Shown here piece by piece: positions 33,556 through 44,751 of a stretch of 64,000 nt of DNA. A program made the translations under genes and the position numbers. The first letter of the stretch is position 1. Every line of letters starts with the position of its first letter. The DNA lies in assembly GCF_022539315.1 (NCBI RefSeq), contig NC_066313.1:39841059-39905058 (forward strand), given 5' to 3'. The DNA comes from Serinus canaria (Eukaryota; Chordata; Aves; Passeriformes; Fringillidae). Below the pieces are notes generated by a model, which saw only the letters and a program-made list of their open reading frames with translations, did not search any database and was not told the origin of the DNA.

Positions 33556-34713
33556 GTGAGAGCTGATAAGGAAAAGCAATATTTTGCAGTCTGATTTTGT
33601 CTGACTTACGTCCTGCTATACAAAATGGTTTTGCAGAATTTATCCCTGCAATTCTTAAATTTTACTCTAAATTATTTTGATATTAGAACTTTTATGCATT
33701 AGAAAACAGTATGCCACGTTGCAAATAGAGATTGTCATTCTGGCATTTGTGTTCTGTTAGATAATAATTACAGAAAGAATTTTCAATACAAATCTTGCCT
33801 TCACCTGCTGTTTCTATGCTGCCATGCTCTCTAGCTGAGTTCTGCTGATTTTATGTAATATTTTACAATTACTCATAATTTATATAAGCCTACTACATTG
33901 CTTTGCTTTGATCAAGTTGGTAATATAGGGCTTTGTATGATAGCTGAATGGACATAGTTTAGTGGGAGATAATTTACATTTATTACTAAATCCTGAATAG
34001 TAGATATCCTAATGGTGCTATAGCAAATTGCATGTTCAAGAGATTTTACAGCTGTTAAGCATCAGGTTTTCTGGGAGGTATGTGTGTTCACTCATTGCAT
34101 TTAGTCTGTATTTTTCATACTATGCATTTAAAATTTATACTAAAGACTAAAAGAACAGTACAACAACTTAATTTTTTTCCTTTTAAATATCATAGGTACC
34201 AAGGAATTATATCCTTATATTGAAAGAGACATAGAACTACAGGATTAGACCCATTCTGTGTTCTTTGCTAAATATGAAGCATGTGCAAGGTGTGCACAGT
34301 CTTTAATAATAATTTGTAACTTTGTTTCCTCACCATTTTGTTGCTTTGTTGGTAAGGATGAAGGATTTGTTTAGCTACTGGAAACAGAAAGCTCTTGTGG
34401 CCTGTACTTCTATGGATATTTACAAAGAGATCCCCTGTCATGCCTACAAATCGTAGTTAGCATCATTATTAAAAGATACCTGTATCACAATGTCACAATT
34501 ATATTATACTGCTTTATATGGAAGTAAACTTATTATCACTTAGTAAATACATGGCAATTTTTTAGTAGGTTGTAAGCATGAATCTGCATCAATGTTTCTT
34601 AGGTAATAAAGTATTTAAAAAGAACAAGAAATTTTGTGGAAACTGGAATGGGAAATGTTTATTTTCTTGTATGCTCATCTCTTTTTTTAATGTGTTTTCA
34701 TTCATGTTTTAAG

Positions 34714-34874
34714 CCATTGGTTAGTGAAGCTAAATTGGCTGTTGGAAATATAAAGCCAGAGGCTTTGTTAGAAATCCGGTCACTACGGATGCCCCCTGAC
34801 ATAATCAGAGACATTCTAGAGGGAGTTCTGCGCCTGATGGGGATTTTTGATACATCATGGGTGAGCATGAAGAG
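34714..34874 (+). CDS. DYNC2H1: DYNC2H1 exon E39 (microtubule-binding domain)
   Basis: [53 protein letters not shown] plus AG. P.(V/L).EA..AV..I....L.EIR(S/A)...PP..(V/I)...(L/M)..V is the dynein stalk-tip motif that contacts tubulin. Borders are tttaag and gtagga. The 184-base intron is empty. Confidence 0.98.
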
Positions 34875-35058
34875 GTAGGAATTTTATTTACCTTTAAAAT
34901 TAAACATTAATTTACAAATAATAAAATTAATTATTAATTTAATTAACTACTTTATGTTGCGTTCAGGAATCTTGTGCTCAGAATTCCTCGGTTTCATATG
35001 GAAGTAACCTATTTAACATTTGTTTCTTCTTTACTTATTTTTTTAATTCTTTTCACAG

Positions 35059-35182
35059 TTTCTTGGCCAAAAGAAGTGTAAGGGAGGACATAGAATCATT
35101 TGATGCCCGTAATATTCCAAAAGAAATACGAGCAAGTGTTGAAGAACTTCTTTCTAAAAACAGAGCATCTTTTGATCCAAAG
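35059..35182 (+). CDS. DYNC2H1: DYNC2H1 exon E40 (microtubule-binding domain)
   Basis: One base completes Ser; then FLAKRSVREDIESFDARNIP, KEIRASVEELLSKNRASFDP, K. The FL..R.VREDI..FD.R.I motif is typical of dynein-2. Borders are cacag and gtaatt. The 610-base intron has no feature. Confidence 0.97.
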
Positions 35183-35792
35183 GTAATTCCTGATTGCATT
35201 ATGTAAAATGAAAACTAGAGCAAAAAAAGGCCAAAAGAAAAGACATGATTGCCTGGTTTGCCAGCAAAATTTTTAGGATTAACTTCAGTTAGAGAAAAAG
35301 TGATGAACAGAATTTGTCAGTATAAACAGATAAAGGTATAGCAGAGATTACTCTGTTGCATACTGCCTCCTAAAGTGAAAATTTGGTTGGTGAGTGTGAA
35401 GGGGTGGGGTAAGAAGTCATTATGGAGTCAAGTACTCATAAGATTTTCCTACTGATATAAAGTAAAACTCAGACCATGGAATTCTAACTGGCTCCTTTGG
35501 TGTCCTTGTACCAGTAAGAGTCTAATAAATCATTCATTGATTTAAAACTTTTTATTTTCAGTTTAGCTTCATAGTTGTAAAAATACCCACTGTGGTTTTT
35601 ACATGGATTGATGACATTCAATACAATCTTAGTAACAATTTAAAAGATTAGTTCATTAGAAGAGTTGGCTTATTAGCATATTTAAGTTGGTAACTAGAAA
35701 ATCTGTTGCTGTTACTTATCCTGTATTTATCTCTTCTACATTATACTTCAAGGACTTTCTTATAACAACTTTTCTTGTACTGAATTTTTCAG

Positions 35793-35914
35793 AATGCTAA
35801 ACGAGCCAGTGCTGCAGCTGCTCCATTAGCAGCTTGGGTGAATGCCAACATCCAGTATTCCCATGTCTTAGAACGAATTCAGCCTTTGGAAAAAGAAAAG
35901 GCTGGCTTGGAAGC
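35793..35914 (+). CDS. DYNC2H1: DYNC2H1 exon E41 (microtubule-binding domain, start of CC2)
   Basis: [40 protein letters not shown] plus GC. The A...LC/A.WV.A...Y..V...(V/I).P motif ends the tip, and the charged sequence after it begins the returning stalk helix. Borders are ttcag and gtaagt. The 889-base intron holds a CR1 fragment. Confidence 0.97.
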
Positions 35915-35985
35915 GTAAGTTAGACTCTATTACAAAATCTTTGGTTTTAATTCTAGTGGTGGTGGGGGAAACTTAAGCTGCCAAG

Positions 35986-36195
35986 GAGGAATCTGAGTAT
36001 GAGGAAAGGCTTCTTTACTTCAGGGTGACAGAGCACTGGAGCAAGCTGCCAGAGAGGTTGTGGAGTCTCCTCCTCTGATATTAAAATTGTGCCTGGACCC
36101 CCCTGCTTTAGCAGGGGGTTGGACTAGATGATCTCCAGGGGTAATTTCCAGCCCTAACCATTCTGCAATTTCCAACCCTAACCATTCTGCAATTC
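35986..36195 (+). mobile_element. CR1 LINE 3' fragment with duplicated tail
   Basis: CR1 3' UTR blocks in order: gaggaaaggcttctttactt, gggtgacagagcactggagc, ccagagaggttgtggagtct, then the small native CR1 hairpin ccccctgc-ttta-gcaggggg (36100-36119 region) and ggttggactagatgatctcc. Instead of short octamers the tail holds a 24-base unit twice (36145-36168 and 36169-36192, one difference). It starts about 70 bases after the E41 donor, same strand as the gene. Confidence 0.88.
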
Positions 36196-36803
36196 AGTGT
36201 GTGAATTGAAGTTTATTAAAAACAAAAGATAAAAGATAACCTCATCCAGAGTTAATAAAATGTACATACTGAGAGAGAAGAAGTGTGTAATAGTTTCTTT
36301 TTCCTGGAAGCTACACCTTGGATGTTTTTTGTACAATCATGATTCACCTGTCTCAGCTGAATACTGTCAGGGAGAACTGAACATCACAGCTATGCTTAAC
36401 ATGTATTCTCTCAGTTAAACCCATGTTATTTTTTGAGGTATACGGTTCCTCTTTTTCAGTCATGCACCAAGCATTTTCAGTTTCTCCTTAGGATTGGAAA
36501 GACAAGACGTAGTCCTATGACCATCCATAACCTGAGGAATCTGTACTGGTTGTTTTTCCAGGTCTAAAAATTCTTCTGAGAAGAATTTGTTCTGTTCTTT
36601 AGGAATGGGGTGTTTGGTTTCCATTTTAGAAACTATGTGATGAGAAGTACTCAAAGTTTTTACGTGTGGAAATATTATATTTCAATATAAAACACAATGA
36701 AGAACATTTTTGAACTATCTCTGTGCAAATTACTTTCCTGTTATATTTACTCTATTTTTCCCCTTGGTTCCATAGTCTTAAAATAAATGTTACATTTTTA
36801 TAG

Positions 36804-36890
36804 TAATCTCAAGAAAACTGAAGACAGAAAACAGAAGTTAGAGGATCTTCTGAACTCTGTTGGTCAAAAAGTATTGGAACTGAAAGACAA
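36804..36890 (+). CDS. DYNC2H1: DYNC2H1 exon E42 (stalk coiled coil CC2)
   Basis: One base completes Ala; then NLKKTEDRKQKLEDLLNSVG, QKVLELKD plus AA. Coiled coil of the returning stalk arm. Borders are atag and gtaagt. The 1,372-base intron contains a very AT-rich stretch near 37600-37740 and no other feature. Confidence 0.95.
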
Positions 36891-38262
36891 GTAAGTTGGG
36901 TGTGTTTAATTCAAGATATAAATAAAAAACATGGATGATTCTACAGTATGAATAATGAATTTTATCAAAGGAAATGTAGCTTCCTCTCCTGCGCAATATT
37001 TACATCAGAATTAGTGATGCTTAGGCAATATGTACTCTCAGTGGAGATAAATATTGTTAGATCACAATTCATCTCCTTGATCTGATGAAATAAATGCTCC
37101 TTTAAAGTACCTGCTTTTTACTACTGGCTGTGTTGGTAGCCTTTATTGGAGGCATTGTAGATGTCAAAGGGAAACAGTGTGTTTATCACCTTCTGAATCA
37201 CAGAGGACTTCAATGACTCCTTAGGACTTTGGAAACATTCCTCTACAAAACTTGTGCTGATCCCAGCTTGAAGAGAGGCAGTATTTCTTTTAGGATGGCC
37301 TACTTTTCTGACAGTTAGCTAGTTAGCTCTCCTTTTTTCTTAGCCTCTCATCAAGTACATGACTCACAGAGGCATAAAAATAGATCTGGTAAACATTTAT
37401 GTTTTCTTCAGATTCTGTTTAATTCAAGTTTTTCAGTTTGATGTTTTTATTAGGTACTTAGTATAGGAGATACTTTGCAACCTGACATATGTACATATTA
37501 CTAAAAGTTATGTTTTATAGTCTGCAAATAAAAAAAAAGGATAATTCTTGAATTCTTGTAAATCAGCTATACAGTGGTTTGTTAGATTAATCAAATACTA
37601 TACATTAGAGTTAAATATTATATATTATAATTTTATATATTTAGAAATTTATATATAAATATATTACTTTGAATAGGTGGATTAAATGTATTAATTATTT
37701 TATATATTAATCTTAACTAAATAGATATTGAACAATATGAAATAATACCTAAACCATGCCTGTTTTTTGGGTGTGTTCTTACTTCATATTAGTTTATAAA
37801 ATACACTACTGGGAATTAAACTGGAGTCATCCATGTGAATTATTAATACTATTTTTTAAACATTTGATAGATACAATTTATCAAATAGTTACAGATATAT
37901 GGTACGGCATTGAGCCTGCTGCTGTCCTGACTACGTGCAGAACAAAACATTACACAATCACTAAAATTGTCAGGCTGTTCAAACAGAAGAAGGAGTGCTT
38001 TTCAGACATTATAGTCTGTGTTTCATATCCTTTTTTAAATCTCACCTGTGCATCCATCTTAATTTTGTTAGCTAAAAGTCTAACAAGCCCATCCACCAAT
38101 TAGAAGCAGAAGGTATAAAAAAAAGAACTACTGCAGTTGTGTTCTTTGATAACAATAAGCCAGGCATTCATGACAAATGCAATCAATTAAGGTTCCTTGA
38201 AAATAACTGTTGGTAAGTTTAGTAGTTCATGATGGAAATTACAAAGAGTGTTTGTTTTACAG

Positions 38263-38389
38263 GTTCCAGAACAGAACAACAGAAGCAACGAAACTTGAAG
38301 CAGAACTAAGTAAAGCTCAGAAAACTTTGAAAGCTGCAGAGGTACTGATAAATCAACTCGATAGGGAGCACAAAAGATGGAGCACTCAG
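38263..38389 (+). CDS. DYNC2H1: DYNC2H1 exon E43 (stalk coiled coil CC2)
   Basis: One base completes Lys; then FQNRTTEATKLEAELSKAQK, TLKAAEVLINQLDREHKRWS, TQ. The (A)..L...L..E..RW motif is where the stalk re-enters the ring region in all dyneins. Borders are ttacag and gttagt. Confidence 0.97.
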
Positions 38390-40090
38390 GTTAGTGAAAA
38401 TTTTCAAAAGTACATCTTATAGCTGATAAGTTGAAAATACAGTTTTGCACTGCTTGGAGAATGTGAGTTACTGCCATTCTGCATGTCTCCCAGTGCACAT
38501 TTTTTGATTTATTGTTAGAAAATAAAGCTTTAATTTTTTCTGAAACTTCTTTTTACTTCATCCTACTTATAACCTTGCTACCAAATGTGTAAAAATCCAG
38601 CAGTATTTAATAGAAAACATAAAAAATTCTGTGCTGGTTTTTAATCCCAAGAATGTAATTGTATGATGGCTGAACATGTCAGCAGTTAGACTCTCCAACC
38701 TAAGATACAGCCAAATTGACAGATTTTAAACAATTACAGTCTTAAAATGTATCACCTTCATGGCATTTGTGTTGTAAATGGGTGCATAGGTATAGCCAAA
38801 ATATTGTTTTGCTTTTGCAGTTATTTTTTTTTTTTTTTAATGCTTGAAACTTTTCTGGTGCTGAAGTAGAGAAGGTAAGCATATCTTACTTACTCAAATG
38901 ATATATCTGAGAGAAACTGACAAGTCTTTGGAGACACAGACCCTTCTGCAGCCTGTAAGAAAAAGGAAAATCTGAAGAGAGATATAAGCTGAAAAAAGCT
39001 GTCACCTCCAGAAAGCCCTAAGTAACTTTTATGGGTCAGAAGATCATCTCAGAAGAAATCTTCATGCAGGGATACATCATTCTGTGTCTCCACTGATACC
39101 GAGAAAAGCCTCAGCAATTAGACTAAATGCCTGCATTTTGGAGAACCAAAATTAAAGTTAGATGAATGCTTCTTGTAGGTTGACCACCACGCTGGAAAAA
39201 TTGGGAAGATTTTCCTCTGAAAGTAGCTTTATATAGCTACTTGCTATAGTAAGGATTGGGTGTATTTGAACCCCAGCGTTGAAGTGCTTCGAAAACTGAT
39301 TCCTCACAGTTTTTCATCTTGGTACATTAGAAAATTCAGAGTATCTGTTAATGGTATGCCGTAGACTAAACTGGCAAATAGATAAATTGGAACTCATCCC
39401 CTAATGAAGACAGTAAAAAGGCAGTATTTCTCTCCCTTTAAAGTTAGGAAGAACCAATAAAAAGTTCCCTTTATTTTGTGTGTCAGCATTTATTGTTAAT
39501 GTCAATTTGATTAAAATAAAAGTGACAGGACTTTGAAACCAATTACGGCAGTCACATATGATGTTGATACACTGTATTTTTCTTCAAAATACTGGAACAT
39601 TTCAAAACAGAGTTTATTTAGTGCAGATAAATTATTTGAAGATATATGATAAATTTATTTTATCGTGTAAATGTGCAGTGTGTAACAGTAAGTATAAAAG
39701 TTGCATATAGTATTTATTATCTGTGTACATATTATAAGTTATACTTACAGCCCGACTATGACTAGGATCACATATTTCTTATCTTTCTTACTATAATACC
39801 ATTTATCCATTGGCTTATAAGTTGAACTGTTCATCAAATTAATGGATTTTTATCAGCTGCTTTCTCAGAAATATCTGTGCATGCTGTAGCCCAGAGCTGA
39901 AAGGAATTTTTCCCACACTTCCATGTGTCTTAGCTAGGTATAGATACCTGAAATGCAAGAAGAGAAACTGTCTCAACTGTATTACCAATGGCAGGCAAAC
40001 TTATTTCTGACATTTTAGTAACTGATGAGATGTATTAATGCAGTTTTTGTTTGCAAAACACCTATACTTTCTGTACTTCTTTTTTTGAAG
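38390..40090 (+). other. Intron E43-E44, no clear feature
   Basis: 1.7 kb of AT-rich sequence with a T run near 38823. I see no recognisable repeat family or RNA gene. Confidence 0.6.
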
Positions 40091-40232
40091 GTTTCAGAGA
40101 TAACAGATGACCTGGCAACTTTGCCTAAAAGAGCTCAGTTAGCAGCTGCATTTATTACATATCTTTCTGCTGCTCCTGAGGATCAGAGGAAAAACAGCTT
40201 GGATGAATGGACCAAATCAGCCGGCCTTGAAA
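40091..40232 (+). CDS. DYNC2H1: DYNC2H1 exon E44 (end of stalk, start of AAA5)
   Basis: VSEITDDLATLPKRAQLAAA, FITYLSAAPEDQRKNSLDEW, TKSAGLE plus one base. The L..LP.....AA(A)F..YL......R motif lies between CC2 and AAA5. Borders are tgaag and gtaatt. The 552-base intron has only an 18-base perfect palindrome (40665-40682). Confidence 0.97.
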
Positions 40233-40784
40233 GTAATTTTGTGTGTGTGTTTGTCAGTGTCTGCATGCAAGTAATTAAGCTTGGTTGAGGAAATGAGAAA
40301 TGCCAGTGAGTTCTAATGAACTGTCTAAATTGTCTTTGTACTCCCAAATGAGAAGAGACGTTTTCTTACTCAATAAATATTTCTAGATACTGACGGACAA
40401 TTTCTTAGAATCATTCTGTGAAAGTATTAAGATTATAAATGTTTATAAATAATTGTATCTTTATAGTCCTTTCTTAAAAAGAAAAGTTTACAAAAATGAA
40501 TGTGTTCACATTAACTGTTGTAAATTTGCCAGTGCATTCTGAAAAGCTTCTGCTTTTTCAGTAATTGTTTTTATTTCTGTGTTAGCAAAACTATAAAATA
40601 TTTCTATGACATTGCTACTTAATAATAATAAGTTCAATAAAAGCAATAAAATAGTAGATTAAAGGCAAGTCTATAGACTTGCACTCTATTAATAGACAAA
40701 GTCTCTGTTCTGTATAGACTGGTAAATACTTTTAAACTATGCAGACTGTAAATGATGACAGAAACTTACACTTTCATTTGTCAG

Positions 40785-40894
40785 AGTTTGATTTACGACG
40801 GTTCCTGTGTACAGAAAGTGAGGAGTTAGTTTGGAAGAGTGAAGGTTTGCCTTCAGATGATCTTTCAATAGAAAATGCTATTGTCATCTTGCAG
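40785..40894 (+). CDS. DYNC2H1: DYNC2H1 exon E45 (AAA5)
   Basis: Two bases complete Lys; then FDLRRFLCTESEELVWKSEG, LPSDDLSIENAIVILQ. It fits the AAA5 pattern W...GLP.D..S(I/T)EN.(I/L)(I/V). Borders are gtcag and gtaaat. The 2,460-base intron contains a TA microsatellite and rearranged CR1 sequence. Confidence 0.97.
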
Positions 40895-41245
40895 GTAAAT
40901 TTGCTTTTTTGTCTTGTCTTGGAAGGATTTAAATTTTTACAAATTTCAGTAACATGGCAACTTGAACTATTTAATTTGTTTTTTATTGGCATCACAGAGC
41001 ACACACTATGTACTTATGTAACAATGGATATTTTTTAGGAAAAGGAAAAAATATGTAAAAGAAAATACATGTTTTCAGTTTTGCTGCCACTATTTTATTC
41101 CATATCAGTCTATTCAGGTTTGAAGTGTAAATAGTCATTAACACCAATACAACCAGTAGAAGATTATGTCGTATATATGTTCACGTTGGCATATAATTTC
41201 TATTGCTTTTTTTCTCAGGAAAAGGAACAGGCTATGTGCAGATAC

Positions 41246-41248
<3 letters not shown>

Positions 41249-41311
<63 letters not shown>

Positions 41312-41334
41312 GTATATATGTATATATATGTATC
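41249..41334. repeat. TA / TATG microsatellite
   Basis: About 25 uninterrupted TA units (41249-41299), then TGTA units and mixed TATATG to 41334. It lies in the intron after E45. Open frames across it (repeated Ile-Tyr) are artefacts. Likely to vary in length between individuals. Confidence 0.95.
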
Positions 41335-42024
41335 TGTCTAATAATACTTGAGAAAAGGAAAATGTCCTGTTTTACCATATATATAGATATATATAATACA
41401 TAATATATGATTATGTATATAATATTTTAGTCATTTATTAGATCTACTAACAAGTAAATATTTAATGGCATGAGGAGAATCTGCATTTACTACAGGTGAT
41501 TTGCTCAGATGATTTATGATTCAAATTAGTTACCGATTTTTCTCCAGTTTGAGTTTATCTTGCTTTATCATTCTTTTAGTAGATCTGTATATTCTTTTCT
41601 CAGTTTGATTAAAAAGCTTTTCAATAAACACTGTCTTGTACCATTAAAGCTACTTATAATGCTACAATAAAACCTTATTTTCATATTTTTTGTTAGTTGA
41701 ATAGATTGAGCTCTTAAAAAACTCACCATGTGTAAAGAGGTTTTTGAAACACTTGATCAACTCAAATAATTTTCCTTGTGAACATCCTCATAAAGCTGAA
41801 ATTTGACATGATATTTTACCAGTGTGATCTACAGTGCAGTTCTCAGCCTTTTGTGCTGATGATCTTTTGATGCTTGAATATTCATCATGTTTCCCTGAAT
41901 TTCAGTTTGATATTTGTGTAGCTACTAGGTTTGGAATACTGGAACTCAATCTAAAAAAAGCCCCAAACTTGGAAATGCTTTTCTATCAGACTGAGCCACA
42001 GAATTGTTGAAAATACATGTTTAA

Positions 42025-42494
42025 ACCTTCAGCAAGTTTGCTGGCACAAAACTGGGAGACACAGCTGATGCACCAAAATGGCTTGATGGCTGGAGCATGT
42101 CTGCTATGAAGACAGGTTGTACAACCTGGAGAAGAGGAGGCTCTGGGGACACCTCACTGCAGCCTTTCAGTACTTAAAGAGGACTTACATAAAAGGGGGA
42201 GAACAAGTCTTTTCATGTGCAGATAATAAGAGGAGAAGGAAGAATATTTATAAACTAAATGAGGAGAGATTTAGATTCAATGTTAAGAAAAATTTTTTTA
42301 CTTAGAATGTTGTGAGGCACTGGCACAGGTTGTCCAGAGAGGCTGTGGATGACCCATCCCTGGAAGTGCTCAAAGTCAGGTTGTGTTGGAACCATGGGCA
42401 ACCTGATCTAGTGAGAACCATCCCCACCCTTGGCAGGGGTGTTGGAGCTAGATGATGTTTAAGGGACTTCCCAACCCAAGCCATACTATGACTG
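42025..42494 (+). mobile_element. CR1 LINE fragment with internal deletion
   Basis: 42025-42078 matches the end of the CR1 reverse transcriptase region (ttcagcaagtttgctgg, cacaaaactgggaga, agctgatgcacc). It jumps directly to the CR1 3' region at about 42081-42494: acaacctggagaagaggagg, gaggcactggcacaggttgt, ccagagaggctgtggatg, ggcaacctgatctagtgaga, and the tail cccaacccaagccatactatg. The roughly 400 bases normally between these blocks are missing here. Confidence 0.85.
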
Positions 42495-42519
42495 AGTCTT
42501 TAATACACAGGAGGGTAAG

Positions 42520-42912
42520 ACTGAGACCCAGAGGGTCCTCGATAGACTAGAGAAATGGGCTGACAGGAGCCTCATGAAGTTCAGGAAGGGAAATTACGCA
42601 GTCCTGCACCTGGATAGTAACAACCCCACGTACCAACATGTTTTGAGGACCAACCAGTTGCAAAGCAGATTTGCAGAAAAGGACCTGGTGGTCCTGGTAG
42701 ACACCAAGCAGTCCATGAGAAAGTTATGGGCCCTTGCCAAGGAGAAGGCCAATGGTATCCTGGACAGCTTTAGGCAAAGTATTGGCAACAGGTTGAGGGA
42801 GGTGATCCCTCCCCTTCACTCAGCGCTGGTGAGGCCACAGCTGGAGTTCTGGGACCAGTTGTGTGATCCACAGCACAAGAGAGACATGGAGGTACTGGAC
42901 TGAGTTGAGTGT
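42520..42912 (+). mobile_element. CR1 LINE reverse-transcriptase segment
   Basis: Open for 109 codons (42574-42903) with CR1 reverse-transcriptase C-terminal motifs: LMKFRKGNYAVLHL, FAEKDLVVLVDTK, AKEKANGIL, REVIPPLHSALVRPQLEFWD. It starts about 25 bases after the 3' end of the preceding CR1 fragment, same strand. It ends abruptly near 42912, where the CR1 3' region would be expected to continue. Not a host gene. Confidence 0.85.
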
Positions 42913-43354
42913 AGCTTTGTGCCTGCAAAATACTTGTATTCATGATTCTTTCTAAAATGCATTGAGGTCCAAACACAGAAGTATTGTACCTTTTTACACC
43001 AGAGGAAGAAAAAGGAAAACTAATAATTCTTCTAAGTTTAAAAGCAGTTGTCAATAACAAAAGCTGTAGATTATACTCATTGAATAGAGAATCCTGTTTT
43101 TAAGAGAAGGTGAAGAACTGCTTAACTTCAGCAGGACAAACATCTGAGAATTTTGGATTTGGATGGTCTTGTTTTTTTAAAGAAGAGATAAAATGAAAGA
43201 CTTAAATTTCCTAGTCTGTTATTGTTTCTCTAAACAGTTTGTTAATTAAAAAATATTTGAAAATACATATTCCATTTGTTTGGGGAAATAAAAAAAAATT
43301 CCAATTTTATTCTTAAAATAGATTTTAATAAATATATTTGTATTTTTTCCCTAG

Positions 43355-43453
43355 AGTAAAGTTTGTCCATTTTTGATAGACCCTTCTTTCCGGGCTACTG
43401 AATGGTTGAAGACACATTTGAAGGAATCACGTTTGGAAGTTATTAACCAACAG
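43355..43453 (+). CDS. DYNC2H1: DYNC2H1 exon E46 (AAA5)
   Basis: Thirty-three whole codons: SKVCPFLIDPSFRATEWLKT, HLKESRLEVINQQ. The (R/K).PLMIDPQ-like block of AAA5, in its dynein-2 form CPFLIDPS..ATEWLK. Borders are cctag and gtgcag (a weak donor). A 23-base tandem duplication lies 31 bases after the donor. Confidence 0.96.
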
Positions 43454-43484
43454 GTGCAGTATTTACTCTTGGTCTTTTCTGTTT

Positions 43485-43530
43485 GAGCTTTCTCTATTCC
43501 ATTACAAGAGCTTTCTCTATTCTGTTACAA
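43485..43530. repeat. 23-base tandem duplication
   Basis: Units 43485-43507 and 43508-43530 begin gagctttctctatt and differ at two positions (ccatt against ctgtt). Just downstream of the E46 donor. Confidence 0.9.
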
Positions 43531-44047
43531 AGAATTGTTTAAAGGTTTGTGATAGAAATCACCAAAAATCAGTTTATATTGTGTGAAGCACACAATTCCC
43601 CACAGAGTTTTAGGTTATTTAAAATAAGAGGGTCAACATCTGGTGTTATTTCTACAAGTTTGCCTCTTTGTGCTACTGTCTCTGAGAATGTCATATTCCC
43701 TGCTAAGAGGAAGATAGAAAAGACTTTCAAATAGAGAGGTCCTTTGTATACTAGGTTGCACTTCGCTGGATTTCAGGAGTATATATACACTTAATTCCCT
43801 GTGATTGTTGTGTTGTATTATCTACATTGGAAAGAGCAAATTTGATTTCAGTTTGAGATTAGGGTCCCTGAAATTCATTGTGTACCTGTAACTGTTTCCC
43901 TGAGTAGTGAGGTGCAGCTCAGTTGCACACACACAGGCAGGCACATGGTGCTATTCAGAAGTCCCTTATTGAACCCCACCTGGCCTCAAAACATTGCTTC
44001 AACAGCATGCTGGTCTTCCACAGATCCCTGCTGGCTCTGTGGAATCG

Positions 44048-44089
44048 ACTACCATCAGAGAGTATCTGTAGATACTCTCTGATGGTAGT
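44048..44089. repeat. Perfect 20-base inverted repeat with 2-base loop
   Basis: Left arm 44048-44067 (ACTACCATCAGAGAGTATCT) is the exact reverse complement of 44070-44089; the spacer is GT. It lies in the E46-E47 intron within a patch (about 43900-44430) of somewhat higher GC that I cannot assign. Confidence 0.97.
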
Positions 44090-44323
44090 AGATAACATAT
44101 CTTTGGGTAATTGATAGTTTTTCCTGTTAGCTGATTGGCCTGATTACCTTTTGGCCTCTGTTGCCTGTATTGTCCAGGATCTCTGTTGACTAATGGGATC
44201 ATAAGCACCACATGCATGTTTAAACACCTGTGTGCAACAAAAGACTGCCTGTAGACCTCTTAATAATGTGAATTCTTTGCTTGGTTCTGTTTTGAGACAT
44301 ATCAACATATTAAAATTTGAGAT

Positions 44324-44345
44324 AAGAGACCTGGCCAGGTCTCTT
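44324..44345. repeat. 22-base perfect palindrome
   Basis: Arms of 11 bases (AAGAGACCTGG, then CCAGGTCTCTT) with no spacer, 235 bases after the hairpin at 44048-44089. Confidence 0.97.
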
Positions 44346-44627
44346 CAGGTGCACCTGGCAGACATGACAGTGAATCTGCTCTCTTCTGATGCAGCACTTG
44401 AAGATCTAGGAATGTTAGACAGGTTTTCTTGATCAGTAGATCAAGTTTATTGAAACTAAACATTTGTGGCTAAATCCTGAAATATCATATGCCTCTAACA
44501 GGATTTTTCATCTCTACTACTGATTTTTAGATTTGGATTGTTTGGTGTAATGCCTTCCTACTTATTCTAAAGTGTTTACATTTTTCAAAAAAGCACGAAT
44601 CAAAGGAATGTGTTTCTATTTATCCAG

Positions 44628-44751
44628 GACACCAACTTCCTAACTGCTCTTGAGCTGGCAGTGAGATTTGGGAAGACACTTATTATACAGGAAATGGATG
44701 GAGTGGAACCTGTGCTTTACCCATTGTTAAGAAAAGATCTTATTGCTCAAG
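44628..44751 (+). CDS. DYNC2H1: DYNC2H1 exon E47 (AAA5)
   Basis: DTNFLTALELAVRFGKTLII, QEMDGVEPVLYPLLRKDLIA, Q plus one base. It matches the dynein pattern (L)..A...G..(L/V)(L)(I)..(V)...(L/D)P.L.P(L/I)L. Borders are atccag and gtaaat. Confidence 0.97.

Noticed and set aside
36100..36119. Hairpin ccccctgc-ttta-gcaggggg as a further novel inverted repeat
   Set aside because: This stem is a normal part of the CR1 3' UTR.
40665..40682. 18-base palindrome GCAAGTCTATAGACTTGC
   Set aside because: With 9-base arms about one such site is expected by chance in a few hundred kilobases, and the local AT richness makes it less remarkable.
41166..41403. Open frames with runs of Ile-Tyr
   Set aside because: Products of the TA microsatellite.
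42574..42903. 109-codon open frame as a possible gene
   Set aside because: Its motifs are those of the CR1 reverse transcriptase C-terminal part, and it is cut off at both ends.
42594..43060. Minus-strand open frames opposite the CR1 segment
   Set aside because: Shadows of the CR1 coding strand.
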